A stretch of 64,000 nucleotides of DNA from Hemileia vastatrix (Eukaryota; Basidiomycota; Pucciniomycetes; Pucciniales; Zaghouaniaceae), in the NCBI GenBank assembly GCA_030280995.1, contig JASXTE010000078.1:93080-157079 (forward strand), in the 5' to 3' direction. The notes under the pieces are model-generated. The model saw nothing but the letters and a program-made list of their open reading frames with translations. It made no database searches and had not been told where the DNA came from. A program made the position numbers and the translations under genes. Below, piece by piece: positions 60,402 through 64,000 of the stretch; the first letter of the stretch is position 1, and each line of letters begins with the position of its first letter.

Positions 60402-62648
60402 TCAGATCCTTCTGATACGAATGGGTAATTGGAATCCTTTCTTTTCCTGTCCAATCACAATTGGACGAGCTACGATTGCTTGACGATAATCAATCTCAAC
60501 CTTCTCTGTTGGAGGCAAGAGTTCGAAATTCGAAATCACTGAAGCTATGATGCACTGGAACTCGAGAATGGCCACTACGAAAACGTCAATCAGAAAGAAA
60601 GGAAAGAGGGAAATGTTAGACTCGAATTTTAGATCGCTGAGAGAACCGACTCTGATTCAACCCTTCTGTTTCGTCGAGAATCAACTCACTTCTCATCCCG
60701 ATACAATTCCTAGGACCAATCGTAAAAGTTTGTAAACCACTCCAACCATTCTTGATCTCCCTAGCTTCTTTAGTCAAACCTCCTTCAAAGAATTCATGAT
60801 TCTCATCATCGATGAATCGTTCAGGTCTGAAGATCTTAGCATCTTCTCCCCAAGTTTCGACTTCCGTATTCAATCCAACGATATCTAACCAGATGATATC
60901 ACCTTTTTGAACTCTGAAAGAGTTTGACGACTTTGAACCATCCTTCATTTCGATGGGATTGTCCAAAGGAATGACATCGCTTTCTGTGGCTTCTCGTGTT
61001 GTAGCTCTGACTGGAGCAAACAATCTTAGAACTTCTTTACTGACTGCAGAAAGATAAGGTAAAGACTCGTCGATGTCTTTGGCTGAATTCCTCCACGATG
61101 GATTGGATTTGAGCTCTTTACGAAGTCTTCTTTGACTTTCTAGACCTTTTTCCGATGAGGTGAAGGCGTAAGAGCACCAACTGAGCGCGGTCGAGGTCGT
61201 TTCACTAAGAGAGAGTGAGAGAAACGATATGAACCGCGGCATATGAGATCCAGAACAGAAGTGAGATCAAGCTGAGAGTCAGAAGAGACGATACTCACTG
61301 TCCGGCTGCCAAAAAAGTGGGAACGAAAGACACAGTCTCTTCATCTGAAATCCTCTCTGACGGCTTCAGATCGTTCGAAAGATTGGATCTAACAAGAAGA
61401 GAGAGTAAATCTTTAGAACCGAAACTATCCTTCTTGATCTTACCATCCCCCTCCAGTTTGGCTTCTTCCAAAGCTTCTCTTTTCGCTTTCTCAACCAATT
61501 GAATCGAAACTTTATCGACTATTGCTCTTGCTCGATCCAATTCCTTCTGTTCTTCAACGAAATAACTTCCAATCTTTTGGACTGTGGCTGAGTTGTGCCT
61601 CAGAGAGCTATAGACCGAACCAGTGACTAGTAGAGAAAAGATCTTTTCGAAAGCTTCAGTGAGTTCTGAACTCTCGTCTGAAAAGGTCTTGAAGTCATAT
61701 CCGAATCCAGCCTTGCCTATAACGTCCAAAGCTGCGTTTGCGAATTCACTAAATGCGTTCAGAGATACTCCTTCAGTTGCTACTTCGTGAGGAGCTCTAT
61801 CAATCAGTCGATTCCATCTAGCAACTAGTGCATCTCCAGTCTTGACGAATAGAGGAGTCAAGTCATTGATTGCGTTTTGAGTGAAGGCTGGGAAAGCAAC
61901 CTTTCTTTGTCTGGCGTGTTGCTTTCCATCGACTCCTAAGAGAGCTTCTCCGAAGAAGAGACTGAGAATACGATTGCTGCAGATAGAATAGAGAGATAGG
62001 GAGATAGAGAAATAGAAAGATTTGAAGATTTAGAGATAGAGATAGACAAAAGATGGAGAGATAGAGAGACAGGAAGAGTTGTCTGAGTAAGATTCCTCCT
62101 TCGTCGACTTGCAACTTCAATAGTAGCATACACAGAGTGTTTATCCTTCGAGAGAATGAATGATTAGAGAGAGTTATCATGCAGAGCAACCATACTTGTC
62201 TCCTCATGATTCAAATGCATGCCTGCCTCAACACTTCGAGCTCCTGTCTCGTCTTACATCTGCTTTCCCTCGCCCTCTGACTACTCACGAACTGATAGGT
62301 TTCATAAAAGTCTTACTCTTTGTAAGAAAGACATAAGTGGCAGCTTTCCTATCCTTGACGTAGGCGAAAGGCTTTCTACCTTGCTGAACTCCAAAGAATA
62401 CGTTTCCGAATTCTTTGTTCCATTGAGTTAATCGATGATGCACCTTGATCTCTTTCATGACTTGCCTGTCATAGCTTCCGTAGAAAAAGTGTATGAAAGG
62501 AGGACCTTTGAGTTGATTGAGAGGAGTCGTATAGGGATTGAAGACTCGAGCATACGGTAGAGAATAGAGGATGATTGCAGTCAATACAATCAGAATTGAC
62601 TGAGGAATCCCAACATTGATTGATAGTAATGATTGTGACTCAATCATC
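60402..62648 (-). CDS. cytochrome P450 monooxygenase, intact
   Basis: Five exons on the minus strand, all in frame. I start at MIESQSLL (62648), which leads directly into a membrane anchor (PQSILIVLTAIILYSLPYA) and LKGPPFIHF; an ATG 30 codons upstream lies in the same frame but adds a non-hydrophobic leader. Motifs: WNKEFGNVFFG, ARQRKVAFPAFT (C-helix), LAAGHETTSTALSW (I-helix), KEVLRLFAP (ExxR), FRPERF and FTIGPRNCIGMRMA (haem cysteine). It is a standard class II ER enzyme, likely CYP5080/CYP63-like in layout, but the family cannot be named safely by eye. It differs from the cluster P450 by having the usual length and no frame offset. Confidence 0.9.
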
Positions 62649-63151
62649 CTGCAACTTGCGCTTGAATCTTGATAGATCTTGTTCGTTGATGTTGAGGTTA
62701 GAAATCCAGTCGGCGGCACATAGGCAGCGCAGGCCACTTCGAGATCTCCTTCTTTCCCCTCTTTCTATCGTCTTTGAATTGCTTTTGACCAAGAAAATTC
62801 GAATCCATCTCAAAGTCTGCAAGCAGAATCAAATCTCTGGGTGCTCTGCCTTTCTCTCCAGCCAGCCTAGCTCTAGCCTCGACTTGTGCGCGAGTCCAGC
62901 TTGCGACAAGTGACAGGCCTTGACGATGACTTCTCGCACTGAACTGGACCTTGAACTGTATGTTCTGCAGTCAAACGAAAAGTATAAATATTAGAGCGGA
63001 ACTTGGGAGAACAAAGTTTCTCTCCCTCTCGTTTTCTCTCTTCATCCATTCATCTGCACTCATTTTCGCCATCTTTTTGGTCTCTCTCTCTTCAATCTGT
63101 CTTTCATCTTCTATCTTACAATCTTAACGCCGCCATTAGGGCTTCATCTCA
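62649..63151 (+). promoter_or_regulatory. divergent promoter with a TATA box
   Basis: About 500 bases between the P450 and the last gene. TATAAATA at 62983-62990, about 160 bases before the ATG at 63152, fits a TATA box, with a leader of about 130 bases rich in CTCT. Confidence 0.6.
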
Positions 63152-64000
63152 ATGCACCCGAACCAAGCAAACAACCTCCAACATCATCATCAGTCGATTG
63201 GTGACTCTATCCACGATTTCACTCATAAAGTCTCCTCTTTACTTTCGCGCAAGCACTCATCTTCTGCACCTTCCATCCATTCTCCTCAAGATTCATCTTT
63301 GAGCGGTAGCTCGTTCGGTAACAGATCAAGATCCAAGTCTACTCTCTCAAATTCAGCCTCAAGCGCGCGTAATGCCTCCGGTTTGTCGATCTTGACTAAC
63401 ATCAAAGCAAAGGTTTCCTCGCCACTGTCTTCTCCAAGAAGTTCTTCATCCAAGACAGCCTCGAGAATCAGTGGTGGCGTGGTAGAAGGGAGCGGTAAAT
63501 CTGGTCATTCAAGGTCTTCAAGCGCTTTACCTTTCGTCTCAAACTTTGCAGCTTCGACAGAACCACATCCTCCAACCATCTCCAAGAAACCCAAAGTCAA
63601 AACTGAAGATGATCAAGAGAATGGTAACAGTCCAAGTAGAACTCCAATGACTAGAAGAATGTCGGACGGCAGCGTCAGAACTATCGGAGGTAGGGGTAGT
63701 AGCAGAAGAGCAAGTGTGGGAAGTCAAGAAATACCCTCGTTGAATCATCTTTCCAGTAGAACTCAGAGTCAAGTCAAGCTCCTGAATAAGTCTCAAACTT
63801 CTGAAATCGCTCCTATTCCATTTTCTGCAAACACTACTAAACCTATGAAGATCGACTCGACTACGAGAGGGACTTCAACGACTTTGGCTCACCGAAGACA
63901 GAAATCGATGCCGATTCAAATGCTACCCTCTAGAAGTAACTCAAGCTTCAAAGACTTTCAGCTGCAGTCTCAAAAGACTCCACCTATATCTGAAACGTCA
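63152..64000 (+). CDS. Ser-rich protein, N-terminus only (partial)
   Basis: An ATG at 63152 opens a frame that stays open for 283 codons to the window edge. It begins MHPNQANNLQHHHQSIGD and is almost entirely low-complexity: Ser about a quarter of residues, with many SP/TP and RS/RR sites (for example SGSSFGNRSRSKST, SPSRTPMTRR) and no folded domain yet. Such N-termini occur in fungal kinases of the DYRK or cell-polarity groups and in RNA-binding proteins, but nothing here identifies one. The domain must lie beyond 64000. No intron is needed so far. Confidence 0.75.
   Translation, partial: MHPNQANNLQHHHQSIGDSIHDFTHKVSSLLSRKHSSSAPSIHSPQDSSLSGSSFGNRSRSKSTLSNSASSARNASGLSILTNIKAKVSSPLSSPRSSSSKTASRISGGVVEGSGKSGHSRSSSALPFVSNFAASTEPHPPTISKKPKVKTEDDQENGNSPSRTPMTRRMSDGSVRTIGGRGSSRRASVGSQEIPSLNHLSSRTQSQVKLLNKSQTSEIAPIPFSANTTKPMKIDSTTRGTSTTLAHRRQKSMPIQMLPSRSNSSFKDFQLQSQKTPPISETS

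Overview
This window is nuclear DNA from a fungus, most likely a basidiomycete (Ustilaginomycotina- or Pucciniomycotina-like yeast or smut relative). The signs are many short introns (mostly 43-250 nt, nearly all with GTGAGT/GTAAGT donors and CAG or TAG acceptors), a septin of the CDC3/AspB type, a Cdh1 activator, a Zn2Cys6 regulator, a TPR plus F-box plus leucine-rich protein, and compact gene spacing. Placement below phylum is inference. About 23 protein genes can be supported. I found no rRNA, tRNA, transposon or CRISPR array.

Layout. 1-252 is the 3' end of an unknown gene. 612-9685 is a four-gene block that looks like a small glycolipid or secondary-metabolite cluster: an HxxxD acyltransferase and a UDP-glycosyltransferase on the minus strand, then, from a shared divergent promoter, a cytochrome P450 and a second UDP-glycosyltransferase on the plus strand. 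10288-32934 is mostly housekeeping: Cdh1/Fzr1, histone H3, mitochondrial methionyl-tRNA formyltransferase, a Ubc4/5 ubiquitin-conjugating enzyme, a PLP decarboxylase, the pseudouridine synthase Pus7 head-to-head with the rRNA-processing factor Utp5, and a Zn2Cys6 regulator. 33977-40162 holds a four-helix membrane protein, a secreted cutinase-like esterase and a copper amine oxidase with a 9-nt micro-exon. 41335-50427 holds a two-finger C2H2 regulator, a zinc-independent MDR oxidoreductase and an MFS sugar transporter. 50942-63151 holds a TPR/F-box protein, a secretory lipase, septin CDC3, U2 snRNP A' and a second P450. A Ser-rich unknown gene runs off the right end.

The most unusual observation concerns reading frames. 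Splicing was followed exon by exon through every gene. Nearly all genes read cleanly, but three neighbouring cluster genes (acyltransferase, first UGT, P450) and the MDR oxidoreductase can be read only if the frame advances by +1 inside exons: nine places, always +1, with no in-frame stop once the offsets are allowed and with family motifs and splice sites intact. Exon-length arithmetic agrees in each gene. The adjacent second UGT and more than 20 kb of other coding sequence have none. Base-insertion errors in the assembly, slippage-driven decay of a biosynthetic cluster, and genuine +1 recoding are all possible; sequence alone cannot choose between them.
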